NCBI GenBank assembly: GCA_039566865.1
Contig: CM076947.1
Span: 6,269,501 to 6,333,500, forward strand
Length of the DNA stretch: 64,000 bases
Reading direction: 5' to 3'
Origin: Aurelia coerulea
Lineage: Eukaryota; Cnidaria; Scyphozoa; Semaeostomeae; Ulmaridae
In this document: piece after piece, positions 43,806-54,980 of the stretch
Numbering within the stretch: the first letter of the stretch is position 1
Layout of the letters: each line of letters opens with the position of its first letter
The notes under the pieces: generated by a model
Told to the model about the DNA's origin: nothing
Databases searched by the model: none
What the model saw: only the letters and a program-made list of their open reading frames with translations
Program-made: the position numbers and the translations under genes

Positions 43806-46577
43806 CATAACTTCATAACTTCATAGCGTCATGTTTCTAACCTGTTGAAGGACTGGATTATTTCTTATGAGGTGCCAGTGGTTTATGAGAATGGACCCAA
43901 TTTCAGCTGTTTCCGAGTCATACGGGACTATAAAGGGTATTACTTTTCTTTGCTTGTTTATGTCATTGTTGGTAGTTAGATTAGGTCTATGTTGACATGT
44001 TTGATCTGGAAATAGTAGATGATTCTGATTTATTCCTGACAGTTTTGCAAATTCGTTTTCTATCATTGATAGGTTGTATCATCTTTTTATAAGGTTGACT
44101 TTTCAGCTGTTTAGATGTTTTTCTAGTTCTATATCATCATTGATAAGTCTTAAGTATCCGAGGGCTTGGCTATAGATGAGGTGGGGTGGGTGGAATGATG
44201 ATGCTTGCAATAAATCAGTAGGCTTTATAAATAGTGTACTTTCTAGTATGTTATGGTCGTTGAAGTATACGGTTGTGTCAAGGAAATTGACTTTGTTTTT
44301 TTAGTATTCACCTTCAAATTTTATTGTATCATGGATAGAGTTGGCATGTTCTATAAATTTTATAAGGGTTTTCTTCTCCATGTTGCCAGATAATTATAAT
44401 GTCATCAATATATATTTTCTATAAGAGTGGTTTGAGTGTGTTAGGAGCATGAGTGATTATAGTGTTTTCTATCTGAGACATGAATATGTTTGCAAAATTA
44501 GGTGCCACAGGTGTTCCCGTATATGTTCCATGTATTTGTAGGTATATTTGATTGCTGAATTCAAAGTAGTTCCCTTTTAGTACAAATTCAAACATTTGTT
44601 TCAGTTTGTTAATTGGTAGTGGAAGAGATTGGCCACATAATTGTTGCATGGCAGCAAGGCTGTATTGTATGCCCTCATTTTGAGGGACATTTGTGTATAG
44701 AGATTTAACATCTAGAGTGGCTAGCAAAGAGCTTTCTGGGATGATTACCCTGTTGTTCATTACAATTTGTAGGAAGTGTTTGCTATCCTTGATATACGGA
44801 GGGATTGTCTGGACTATTGGTTTGAAGTAGTAGTCTAGGTATCGTGAAAGTTTTTCAGTAGGTGAACCACATCCAGAGACAATAGGTCTTCCTGGAGTGA
44901 TTTCATCCACTTTTGGTTTGCGTATTTTGGGTAGCAGATATACTCCAGTTGGTTCTAAGAATTCATGTGTTTTTGTAGAGATTTTCTGTTTTGCTAACAG
45001 ATCTGCAAGAAATGAAACAATTTGGGCAGTTAGTTCTGGAATATCATTGGTTTGACATTTAATGTAGTGAAGTGTATTTCCATGTTGTTTAAAGGTTGCA
45101 GTTAGGTAAGATTCTTTAGGCCATAGTAAAATAGCCCCTCCCTTATCAGCTCTTTGGATAATAATTTCTTTCTGTTTGGCTAGTGTATCTATCGCTTTGT
45201 TTCAGTTGGAGAGAGGTTAGATGTTATTACATCTCTCGTGTTATTAGTGTGGTGGTTTATATCATTTGTAATTGCGTTAAAAAATTCTTGTAGAGGCGGG
45301 TAAGTATTCCATGGGGGTACCCAAGAGGATTCCACATTAAATAGTTCATTGTTTGTTTGTATTGGGTGATAAAAGAAATGAAATTGTAGCTTCATTCTAG
45401 GTGTAAATTCGTTGAGCCCCTTTTGCTATATATTGCTGTGTTGCCCGTGTAGGGGTGGGTATGAAAGAAAGGCCCTTTTGAAGGAGGTTGGTTTCCCCTT
45501 TGGTCAATTTAGTTGTGCTCAAATTGATTGTATTGTTAATCGGCTTGTATTGCAAAATCGCTCTGCCGTGTTCCTTTTCCCGATTTTTGTCCAAAGGTTT
45601 TCTTAATGTGGTTCTTTTCCGATTTATTTTCTTATTTTTGTACCTGTAGTTATTATAGATGAATGAAAAGAGAATACACTTTTAGGCCTTGGCTGAGCTA
45701 TTAAAACAACAAATAGTATGATATACAAGATATGGAATAGCACTACGTCAAATAATATACAAATGTTCAATGTTTATGTTCTCTTTTGCTGGTTTCATAT
45801 AGTTAATTCAGGTTGCTGATCATGGCTGCTATTCTCACGTGCTCCTCCTGTTGGAGAGTGCAGAGGTGGTCCCTCATTATAAGGCAAATGTTTCTCCTCA
45901 ATGTTGCTACCGCCTCATGGAACTGTACGGAGAGGTTATGGCTCAAACCCCTAGTTAGGTCAGAATAACAGATGAGAAGGGAGGAGTGACAAAGCGATTG
46001 CAGTTGGGGAGGAGGTAGCAGTCTGTTTATTATCAAGAGATTTAAAGGTGGGTGTGTCAGAGGTGTGAATACGCGAGAAGGAAGGAGAATTAAAAGGAGG
46101 GTGCGAGGTTAGGCCTGAAGGACCTGGACGAGAAGGGATCAAGGGAGAGTAAGAGGGTGCATATGAGAAGTAAACTAAAGAGGGAATAGATGGAGTAGGA
46201 AGAAGGCCAGTGTTTGACAGCGGGTTAGACTTATTAGAATTACCTCTGAGCCGTAATTTTTTATTCATGATTCTTTTTCCTTTATAATCCTGTTTAGAAA
46301 CAGGTTGTTTTGTATCATAGACTTCTATGTTGTCTGGCATTGCTAGTATTACTTCTTCTTCTTCTGTCGTAAGTTCTTCACCCATTGTGTGGTTTGTGCC
46401 GTCTGCAATTTCTTTCTGTGTATCTGCACACATTATTTGGCCTGAACGGCAGGGTAATAGGAAGAAATGCGGGTTACCAGGTTTATACATGAGATATGAT
46501 GTTGTATGTGTTAGATATAGGTAAGGTAGAACCAATTTACTTGTAACTTTTTGCAATTTCCAAAGAAGGGTAAGCAA
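43806..46577 (-). pseudogene. Second Penelope-like element, broken
   Basis: Minus-strand blocks in order: a polar N-terminal region (46577-45960), MDKNREKEHGRAILQYK and LTKGETNLLQKGLSF (45594-45397), SSWVPPWNTYPPLQEFFN (about 45330), a QRADKGGAILLWPK block near 45140, YLLPKIRKPK, GRPIVSGCGSPTEKLSRYLD, TLDVKSLYTNVPQNEG and GTYTGTPVAPNFANIFM. After a stop at 44419 come KIYIDDIIIIW (catalytic YIDD near 44400), VNFLDTTVYF and IGSILINHWHLI. It stops near 43806, before any GIY-YIG domain. Stops and frame shifts show decay. It is from a different lineage than the element at 35-37 kb. Confidence 0.82.
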
Positions 46578-46579
46578 AT

Positions 46580-47529
46580 TTAGTTTCAGGAAATAATAAG
46601 GATAAATAATAAAATATAACTAAGATAAGAGTTGACTAATGTGCGAGTGTTCAGCAACCAATGATAACTTAAATGTTGAACAAAGTGAAGGTGTAATGTA
46701 GTAACTGTTTGGCACGATAAGATCCTAAACCTGTGTATGTTGTATGCATTTCATGTATGGTTACAATAAGTGTTTTTGACTCGAAGGAGAAATTTGAGCG
46801 AACTGGTACGTTAACTAATACAATGAATAAGGTATAGTATATAGTGGATATATAAACTCACCGCTTTCTGTGATAGAGTACGTGTTAGTTTTGGTCGCGT
46901 TGTTTGTATCTTGGTGTGTTTCTACTGGGGCTGGCGCAACGTTTCTTTGACTTTTTGCTTTCCATTTTTGTGCTGAGCTTCTCGTGTATTTCTGTGTCTC
47001 TTGTGTATGCAAGATGGTATGCAATCGAAGATAAGGAGGGGTTGCACCCTGTTAAATATACCTCATCACAATGGCGTATAGAATTGGCAGTAAAATCACT
47101 GACTAATATGGTTAGGTATTATTGTAGATGTATATAATTGGGAGTGCTTAAACACCCACCACTCAGATGTTATAGAATTGCCAGAGTTATGGTGTTATGA
47201 ATGCAGGATAAATTAGTGATTCACGATTGACAGGTAATAAATCTAAAGGTTAGAGCAGTAAATATAGCTGCAAGGGAAGCTATTGTTATATGACGTGATG
47301 AAAGTCGTGAGAGGAAATTATGTTGAGAGGAAGAATTTCGGAATATTGGGAATACTTCCCTTGTGCATGTGTTGGTTTAGGTAAAGTCTATTAACTATGG
47401 TTTGGGGGACTCTATAGGTGGGAGCATACCCTCCCTAGGTATCTTGGTGTGACCTGATAAGTTTTACAGGTCAAAGTGTCTAATTATGTATATGGGAGTA
47501 AGTTGAAATTATTGATATACTCTGTTCTT
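46580..47529. other. Upstream region of the second Penelope-like element
   Basis: A minus-strand frame at 47024-46815 is polar (QKYTRSSAQKWKAKSQRN) and may belong to the element's 5' coding part, but no motif supports this. The rest appears non-coding. Confidence 0.3.
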
Positions 47530-47974
47530 ATGGTATAAGCAAAACTGGGGGAAAGGCCATGTTGTCGAAGGTAATGAAAGCAAGATGCTGTGGGATTTTG
47601 AATACAAACTGAGAGTAACTGAAAGAGCGAGGAGACCACTGGAAGGTGGTGCAAATAAAAAGATTTGGATAGTAGACATGGCGTGCCCACAAGAACATAA
47701 TATAAGTGATAAACACAGAGAAAAACTGAACAAATACCAGCAGCTGACATTCACAACTAGAGAGAAAAGACAAGGATATGACGTTGAGATCTTGCCGTTA
47801 ATAATTGAGTGTTTGGGGGGGGGTGGAATGAAACGATTGGAGGAACAAGTTACAAAAATAATGAATAACAGGAAAGATGTAGAAGAGATATGTCAAACTA
47901 TGCAAAAGATGGTCCTGATGGAAAGTGATACCATCATGAAGAAATTTATGAGCGGAATTATCCAGCAATAATGA
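47530..47974 (+). pseudogene. R4/Dong-type LINE restriction-like endonuclease fragment
   Basis: The plus frame carries HVVEGNESKMLWDFEYKL, then ARRPLEGG, KKIWIVDMACPQE, KHREKLNKYQQL and EILPLIIECLGGG, and ends at a stop. Many R4/Dong and related LINE ORFs end like this: (I/V)LWDF, RRPD, a conserved (V)D...P block and Y..L...V.P...G.LGG. This restriction-like endonuclease cuts target DNA. The expected Asp of RRPD is Leu here, and upstream RT is absent, so only a C-terminal relic remains. Opposite strand to the Penelope-like remnant. Confidence 0.65.
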
Positions 47975-48108
47975 CTCTATGACTTTGTGGAAATGACTTT
48001 TAATTATTAGACTAGCAAAAATTGGTAGTCTACAACATCATTAGGCTGCATTGATAGAAGTTGTATCGTTTTAATATAATATAAAAACAACACCGTTAAA
48101 ATTTCGTA

Positions 48109-48134
48109 CGTTTCGATTTAAAAATCTTCTTCAG
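48109..48134 (-). ncRNA. Second hammerhead-ribozyme-like core
   Basis: On the minus strand: CTGAAGA, A, GATTT-TT-AAATC, then GAAACG. It has the same layout as at 34563-34586, with a different but self-complementary stem II. It probably marks a terminal region of a Penelope-like element. Confidence 0.55.
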
Positions 48135-48814
48135 CTAAACTTTACAAAGCAACGGAGCATTTTATATCCTATGGTAAACAACCTAGATTAAACTTGAAAG
48201 CCAAAAACTTTAAAATCCATCCAAAGTAAGCGTGACTACCATTGAAATAAGACCCAAATGGGGATAAAAATGATGCTAAAGTTTGAACTTTATGGAGTAA
48301 ACAAGTTTGAAGCATTATTATAGTTTAAAGCGTTAGCTAAAATCCACCCCAGTGGACCAGACCAATCACTGACCCAACCCCCAAGAGACCCAGAATCACC
48401 CGCCCCTCGAAAAGACCCCCATTACAGTCTCCAAGGAAGCTGGAAGCACTGAGAAAGCAAACAACAAGATTCAGTCGGAAAACCCCGCGGCCCTCCCCCA
48501 TGACCCTCCCCTATCATAATAATAATAATTAATAATCAAGATCTTAATAATGATGATACTAGTAATAAGAATGACGATAATAATATTGATAATAGTAATG
48601 ATAATAATAATGACGATTTTATAAGCAAGATTTGCGATTGAAAAATATATCTTATTTTGGTACATAAGTCCACATAATCACCCCTTAAAAACCTCCAGCT
48701 TCATACATTACTCCCTCCTTATCTAAAACAATATCCTCTACATTCTCTTTTGCTTTTCTTCTAGATTTTCTAATTGTTTTTGGCAGGTATAGTTGAATTG
48801 TGTTACTCTCTATG
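48135..48814. repeat. Penelope-like flank and AAT/GAT microsatellite
   Basis: No gene seen. At about 48515-48620 there is a degenerate ATA/ATG trinucleotide tract. The preceding C-rich segment (ACCCAACCCCCAAGAGACCC region, about 48370-48420) may be untranslated sequence of the neighbouring retroelement. Confidence 0.5.
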
Positions 48815-50640
48815 TTACGTTTGCGGTCTCATTTGAAAACCGTTCGACATCATATTCCGTCCAAGCTCAATCACCAGGTGTTTCAGCACATTTGCAATGC
48901 CATTGCTCGCATCATCAAAAGCTATTACAGCTCCTGCAACTGCTGCATCAAGATGATCCCTTCCAGAATGCTTAGATTTGGGACATCTTGCCCAAATCAG
49001 ATGGTTTATTGCCTCGCAATTGTTGTGTGTGTATCCCCCAAGGCAACCCTTCATTATATCATCCTTTGTCAGTTTTACATATATGGGCTTCAGTTCATCT
49101 ACCGGGTGAGTCGGAAAAAATGTGGGGCGTTTGGCGGATTGTGACGTCGCGTTTAGCCACCCAATCGTTGTGATTTAAGTCATTCCATGCAGCCATAAAT
49201 TTGAATTAGATCATAAACCTTAGCCCATCGAAATCGGTCATGTGATGCATTGTTTAAGAAATATTTTCTTCGTAAAACTTTATATGGGAGTCTTCCAAAC
49301 TGAGGAAACCTTTAACCAAGCCCCTTCAGCATTTTAGCCTTGCCAAAGTTACAGGTACATGTAGTATTATCAGGGGAGAGAGAAACAGTTCGGAAATAAT
49401 GTTTTCTCCCCTGGGATGCCTTGTCATAACTTGTCCTGCGTTGAGAGACAGTAAAAGCACATGCTTGTTTGAGTTGTAAAGAGATTTCTTCCAGCAAGAT
49501 CAACGCGCTGCACTGTATCATGACAAAACTATTTCCTTCTCCCCTGATAATACTACTTGTACCTGCAGCTTTGGCAAGGGCAAAATTCTGAAGGGCCTTT
49601 GTTAAAGATTTCATCAGTTTGCAAGACTCTCATACAACGTCTTAAGAAGGAAATATTTTTTGATTAATACATCAAATGACCGATTTCGATGGGGAAAGGC
49701 TTATGATCTAAGTTAGACCTTGGGCTACAAGAACAAATTTAGTTCATTATGATCAGATGGCTGAACGCGACGTCACAGTCCGCCAAAAACCCAACGTTTT
49801 GTCTGACTCACCCGGTACAATTACACTGGGCAATAGGCTTGGGTGCTTGAAAGGTTTGCTCTCTAGCATTACCGGGTTATATTTACACCAGGTATTGGGC
49901 CCTTCAGGGCAGTTCTGATGTTGTGGGTTCGTCAGAAGATGCAGAGTGGTATAACCCTGCCCATACTTCATTTTTCATGCCTTCCTGATCAAACTTGTGG
50001 CCTTGTATGGCAAGCCCATAGTAGACATGAAGCTTGTCTATCCTTGCGCCTGTCAGCCTTCCCATTCCTCCAATTGTTTTGCCATCTTTGAACTTTTGCT
50101 TTCCTTTTTGGGCTTTCAGTTTTCTAAGGACTGTCCCCATCCGCTTTTGGACATGACCAATGCACTCATATTTTACAATATCCTTGTTAGCATAGGGTTT
50201 GCTGGCCGTTATTGAGGAGAATGACTTTGAATCTCCATCCCCTATGTAATCAGTATACTGGAGCTTTTTTGAATCTTCAGAACGTGCATACATTCTTTTT
50301 ACTCCTTCTCGTTCCATGGCAGGAGCAGAGCCTGTAACATTTATTTGACATCTATGATTTGCGTGCCATGCGTCTTTTGCAGCATCATCATCCTTCTTGC
50401 TCCATCATGCACAACTAAAGCATACCTTATTTATTGTTTCATAGTCAATGCATTTTCCGCTCTCAGCAGAAATGGCAGTTACTGCACCTTGCAGGGAGGA
50501 GTACCCTCTTTGCGCCATGTTACATCGAAAATAGCTTTGCATTCTGCAACTTCATTCAAAGGAGAGCCAAGAATGTCATGCTTTTTAATTTGCTGCCTTT
50601 TCCATGCTCACAGATGCTTCATTTTCGAGTGCAACTTTTA
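48815..50640 (-). pseudogene. Mutator-like (PF20700-type) transposase fragment split by a MITE
   Basis: Minus-strand blocks: ENEASVSMEKAAN (about 50620), ECKAIFDVTWRKEGTPP (about 50535), GAVTAISAESGKCIDYE, then an open frame from 50317 with DGDSKSFSSI, YECIGHVQKRMGTVLRKLKA, GRLTGARIDKLHVYYGLAI and CPEGPNTWCKYN. After the MITE at 49102-49815 the frame continues without loss as DELKPIYVKLTKDDIMKGCL, then HNNCEAINHLIWARCPK. The order matches the Mutator-like domain of cnidarian and arthropod proteins. A few frame slips upstream of 50317 suggest decay before or after the MITE arrived. Confidence 0.78.
49102..49815. mobile_element. CCGGGTGAGTCGG MITE inside Mutator-like coding sequence
   Basis: Same family as 5953-7001: ends CCGGGTGAGTCGG and CTGACTCACCCGG, TA on both sides (49100-49101, 49816-49817), and the GGGGCGTTTGGCGGATTGTG subterminal block. 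Removing it and one TA restores the transposase frame (codons for V-I-V then D-E-L-K). Confidence 0.92.
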
Positions 50641-51060
50641 TTTTTGCAACTGAGTTGCAGAACGGCTGAAATGAGCAAAGTTGTCTCTGCACAGATCTTC
50701 AAAGCTCTTGCGTAGCTTCAATGCAGCATAGGAGGATGCAAAATGGATTGGATGACATGATCATTTGATTGTGAAATATGAGGGAACTCAGACGTTAGAA
50801 ATTGAGAAATGGAATGCTGCTCTGCAAACATCACATTCGTAGTATCAGATGAATAACCAATGATGTTTTCAATGCTTTTGAAATGTCCCCTTCAATGCCT
50901 TGTAAATACTATTGGCTTTGTCATCTGAACATTCAACCATATGTACTAAAAAGTTCTTGGTCTCAAAACGCTCCGTGTCAAAGTAGGTAGCTGGCATGGC
51001 CAGTTGCTTTACAGAGCTTTTATATGTTGCCTCATCCATTATAATGCCGAATTTATGCAC
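50640..51060 (-). pseudogene. hAT-type (ZMYM/ZBED-like) transposase fragment
   Basis: The peptide FGIIMDEATYKSSVKQLAM, then TYFDTERFETKNFLVHMVE, KANSIYKALKG, IENIIGYSSDTTNVMF, SISQFLTSEFPHIS and SYAALKLRKSFEDLCRDNF. This is the catalytic-core order of hAT transposases related to ZMYM6/ZBED proteins: D-E-(S/A)-T, RYFD, GYSSDTTNVMFG. The frame is shared with the upstream 'EADT' block until 50869 and then shifts. Its N-terminal BED or TTF finger is absent. Confidence 0.7.
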
Positions 51061-53335
51061 TCTCAACTTTGTCACTGATGGATTGCAAGTAAGGAAGTTG
51101 TTCAGTGTGAAAAACACTACCGTATCAGCCTCTGGGTGTAAGTAGCTATAATCATCAGATGGAAAGCTGATGTTGCCAAACCTGTCAATGGCATATGATG
51201 CAAATATTCCACAGTTACCCCCAATTACAACATGCCGAAAGTTTGATGGTAGTTTCTTTGACATTAGGACTTCCTGGTTCTGGCACATCCTGGTATATGT
51301 GGTGATAATTTTTTGCCGACCATTATCCCTATCAAGCCACTTTGTGCTGAAGGATTTTATCAATTCTTTCTCATCAACGTGGTATCCACTATACTCAAGC
51401 AGGGAGACTGGTGCAGAAGCACGTGTTATTTCTGTTGAACCCTTGGTTTGATCAGCTCTCCTATCGAAGGTTTGAATGAGAGTGAATGTTCTGTTGGTAT
51501 TTGCATACCTCTGTGCAATAGGAAGGACAGTCTTGTCAAATATTTTGCTAGTCATTTCCTTGTAGGAGCAAGTTGGTATTTGCAATTTTCGAAAATCAAA
51601 CATGCAGTCTCGTATCATGCAAGACACATGGCTTTGTGACCTAGCTACTTCGGCTAACTGGTCGTCATTACAAAACGCATGTTCATAGTTTTGAAACAAC
51701 CATTGTGTGAGATCAGCCTTTTTTGAGAAATGCAGGCTCTTTCCATCAGCTTTCAGTAGCTGAAAGGGTTTACTTGTTTCTGACAGGGTGACTTGTAAAC
51801 CAGCTGAGTCTAAGAGGATGGCTGCCATCGTTTCGATCTGATGTTGGGCATTATTCAATGCGGCACATTCTTGTCGGGCTGTAGGAGGTCTGGAAGCGTA
51901 TAAGATTTTTGAAAATGATGGATTTTGGAGCCTCCAGCCATTTTCTTGTTCGATTTTGACTGCGATATACTTTGCAACTCTATCCCTGCCTATTTACGGT
52001 GCCCCATAGTGGCCAATGAAAGTTCTCATAAAAAATTCGCCCTCTCATTCCTATTGCGCAATAAGCACCTTCTTATTGCGCAATGAACACCTTCCTATTG
52101 CGCAATAGAGCACCTTCTTATTGCTCAATATAACTGATTCCTATTGCGCAATAGAAATGATTCCTCCCAGGGGAAATGGTTACCTCCCGGGGGGTGTGGC
52201 TGTGCATACAAACATGCAGAAAAGAGCAAGTGTCATGGGTACATGTTATTGCAAAATAGAAATCGTTTTTATTGCGCAATAGGAATCAGTTCTATTGCGC
52301 AATAGGAATCAGTTCTATTGCGCAATAGGAATCCGTTCTATTGCGCAATAGGAATCCGTTCTATTGCGCAATAGGAATCCGTTCTATTGCGCAATAGGAA
52401 TCCGTTCTATTGCGCAATAGGAATCAGTTCTATTGCGCAATAGGAAGGTGTTTATTGCGCAATAAGAAGGTGCTTATTGCGCAATAGGAATGAGGGCAAA
52501 ATTTTTTTGTGAATTTTCATTGGCCGCTATGGGGCACCGTACCTATTTCATCGCACTTTACAATATCAGGGTTCAAAGTAAGATTGCTGTTATGAAGAGC
52601 ATGTAAACAGATCTCAGGCTAATCTGAAGAGATTCTATCCTTCAACTCAGCAAAGAGTGATTCGAAACCTCTAAGCCAACATGCGTGCATACGGAGAAGA
52701 GAATTAGAACGAATGTTATGTGCATTAGGCTTGTGAGTGTGAATGTCAACGGATAGTTCCTCCTGGAGATTTCTATGACAGATTTCTCTCTCTTGGATCA
52801 TTGATGCTTTGTTCAATACGTTTTGTACTGTGCCAAGCTTGAAAGAGTTTTTAGCACTGTTGTTGAATAGTGCTTCAATATTTTAATCTTCAGGCCGACC
52901 GTGGCCAGCCTCTGTTGATTTGTTTGCTACCCATAACTGCCTTGTCGTATGATTTGTGTGAGGTCTAGCAGATGCCATGTCCACCAAATGATTAACCAAA
53001 GCAGGACCATAGTTGATTCCTCTTGTTGTAAATTGAAGAGGAGCAATAACCTTTGTAAAGAGCTGATCCAAATCAAAGTCAACAAACCTTTGAGCCTCAA
53101 GAAGCCTAAGCACGGCTAGCCCATCTGACAGCAGGTAATCAACAACTAATTTCAAAGCTGGTTGCTCTTTTGCATGCCTCAAACAAAACAAACACACATC
53201 AGAAAGACTTGTTTCCATAAGACCATTTGATGTTTCACTTTCTGGTTCAAGATAAGAAACGTGCCTGTTATAGGCCAGAAGCAGCTCTATTATTCCCTCA
53301 AAGATGGCATGATAATAGAACTGATACTGCATCAA
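51060..53335 (-). pseudogene. 'EADT' family gene, decayed, with inserted element
   Basis: One minus-strand frame can be followed from MMQYQFYYHAIFEGIIELLL through LQFTTRGINYGPALVNHLVD and AGHGRPED, a TAA stop (52883-52885), NVLNKASMIQEREICHRN, and a TAG stop (52619-52621), to NLTLNPDIVKCDEIG. There the 51996-52543 element interrupts. It resumes as RDRVAKYIAVKIEQENGW, AILLDSAGLQVTL, CMIRDCMFDFRKLQIP, LIQTFDRRAD, RHVVIGGNCGIF and YLHPEADTVVFF. The last block resembles the HEEADTR motif of the intact-looking relative at 62870-63457. Function unknown; multicopy in cnidarians. Confidence 0.65.
51996..52543. mobile_element. Foldback element with ATTGCGCAAT tandem arms
   Basis: Ends ACGGTGCCCCATAG and CTATGGGGCACCGT. 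The arms are arrays of a 23-bp unit built on the palindrome ATTGCGCAAT followed by AGGAATC and a short spacer; at least eight units lie at 52270-52445. The flanks GCCTATTT and ACCTATTT suggest an 8-bp duplication with one mismatch. Removing the element and one flank restores the frame I-G-R-D-R-V. Confidence 0.9.
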
Positions 53336-53346
53336 AGTCTTTCATT

Positions 53347-53919
53347 TTAAGAAAATACTGGACCTTTGGGGGCAGTGGGGTCGTCTAAGAAGGCTGCAGC
53401 ATGCTTTTCAAGGTGGAATTTTCCATAGTGCTTTAAGAGTTTCTCGTGCAAATTTCCAAGCTTATGGAATGACCCCAAGAAGTTTCCAGCAATCCAGGAG
53501 AACCTGAATGGAAAAGTAAGCAACAGGCGAGTTATGTTTGCCCAAACCTGATGACCTGCTCCAATTATCATTGCCTGCGAGATAGGAGGGTAATCAACCC
53601 AACCGAATGGATGATCAAAGAGGAAGACGAAAGACAGATCCCAAATAATGCTTGATCTCATATGAGCATCACTTTCCATAGCTGAACCTAATCTATCACA
53701 CACAGTCTTGGAAGTCAAAGAACACATGGGGTGTTCAGCAGGAAAAGACTTCTTGACATTGTCAATTGCATTGCCAATGCAAGTGGGATCAGGCTGTTCA
53801 AAACTCAAGGAACTGATAAGAGTCTTGTTATAGTTGATCAATACGTACTGATGGCTGTTTTTTTCCTTTTGTTTCTGCAAATATTCCCAATGCTTTTTCA
53901 AAAGACTCAACTGATTCAT
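53347..53919 (-). pseudogene. Unrecognised coding block of the 51-58 kb locus
   Basis: A 190-codon frame with coding character: NKTLISSLSFEQPDPTCIGN, HMRSSIIWDLSFVFLFDHPF, WANITRLLLTFPFRFSWIAG and LGNLHEKLLKHYGKFHLEKH. It overlaps the TPR-like frame at its start (a frame shift near 53840 joins them) and runs to a stop about 12 bp before the next block. No domain recognised. The order on the strand suggests that all blocks from 57.7 to 50.9 kb once belonged to one or two genes. Confidence 0.4.
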
Positions 53920-54580
53920 TCATTTTGTTATTTAGAGCTAACATGACACCAAGCTGATTGTAGCTTGCAGCTAAAATGGTATGATTTTCAGGCAAAGTTT
54001 GGAGAAAGATATTATTTGATGCAGATACCTTTTGAATTGTTGCCTGATATTCACCAAGATATGCAAGTGCGCAACCCCAGAGACTTTCAAGACAACCATT
54101 GTGGTACACATCAAGCTCTTCTACATTCCTGTTAATGACAACATCTCTCAGAACATTTAAGCATTCCTTTGCTTTTCCCATCTGTATGAGGCAAACACTA
54201 AGATTCAGTTTCACAATTACCTTTATCATTGAGAAGTTACAAGTTGGTACGTTTGGAAAAAGGGTTGCCTTGCAGGAAATATCACTTGTAGCCTCAAGAT
54301 AATCAAGAACAACCAATAGGCTTTCGATACATGGATTGAAGCTTCCAACCTTTCTCAGCAACTCTGCCTGAACCATTGTCAACATAATACTGTCAGGGTT
54401 GTCAGTACTATCCCCTCTATCTTTAACACAATTGCTGAGACTGAGAATGTCCTGAGTAGCTGTACAAATTCCATTTCTTTGATCCATTAGTTTCTCAGCA
54501 ATCACTAGTAATGCGTTCTTTGCATCAACATGACCAGGCAGTGATGGTGATTCTGTGATATTGGTTTGATTCAAAAATCC
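53828..54580 (-). CDS. TPR-like helical repeat block
   Basis: Starts after a possible CCCCTAG acceptor at 54581 and stays open for about 250 codons. Helical repeats are visible: MVQAELLRKVGSFNPCIESL, FSMIKVIVKLNLSVCLIQMG, LWGCALAYLGEYQATIQKV and ILAASYNQLGVMLALNNKMN followed by SVESFEKALGIF. The last pair has the tetratricopeptide pattern (A..YNxLG...L..N....S..SFEKAL). TPRs mediate protein contacts; the partner is unknown. The frame shifts near 53840 into the next block. Confidence 0.55.
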   Translation of the reverse strand, partial: GFLNQTNITESPSLPGHVDAKNALLVIAEKLMDQRNGICTATQDILSLSNCVKDRGDSTDNPDSIMLTMVQAELLRKVGSFNPCIESLLVVLDYLEATSDISCKATLFPNVPTCNFSMIKVIVKLNLSVCLIQMGKAKECLNVLRDVVINRNVEELDVYHNGCLESLWGCALAYLGEYQATIQKVSASNNIFLQTLPENHTILAASYNQLGVMLALNNKMNESVESFEKALGIFAETKGKKQPSVRIDQL

Positions 54581-54581
54581 C

Positions 54582-54792
54582 TAGGGGATGGAATAGATTG
54601 GTGGTAGATTATTCCAACTTTGAATGGCATTTGCTGTTATTAGATTATTGTTCATGAACGTGGAGATCATCTAGACCATAATCATGACTTTTCATGTCAA
54701 GGAATTTCTTTATGTCTGATTAGGAATCCTTAAGAACACTGACTTTGACTTATCTAGTGGTTGTTGGTTTGTCAACATACGCTGACATAAAG
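54582..54792. other. Spacer before foldback element
   Basis: No confident exon. The minus frame reading FMSAYVDKPTTTR directly next to the element may continue the coding block that ends at 56790 on its other side. Confidence 0.3.
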
Positions 54793-54980
54793 GGGTGTTT
54801 GGAAAACTAAGACCCAGAAAACGAAGACCTAAGACCACGAAAACGAAAACGAAGACCCAGAAAACGAAGACCACGAAAACGAAGACCCAGAAAACGAAGA
54901 CCACGAAAACGAAGACCACGAAAACGAAGACCCAGAAAACGAAGACCCAGAAAACGAAGACCCCAGCATATGTGGTTTAA

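Noticed and set aside
47484..47773. Three overlapping minus ORFs of 81-88 codons with membrane-like composition
   Set aside because: Antisense to the recognisable R4-type endonuclease fragment.
52262..52480. CRISPR-like array of ATTGCGCAAT repeats
   Set aside because: Units are contiguous with near-identical short linkers, the array is inverted on the other side, it has element ends, and the host is eukaryotic.
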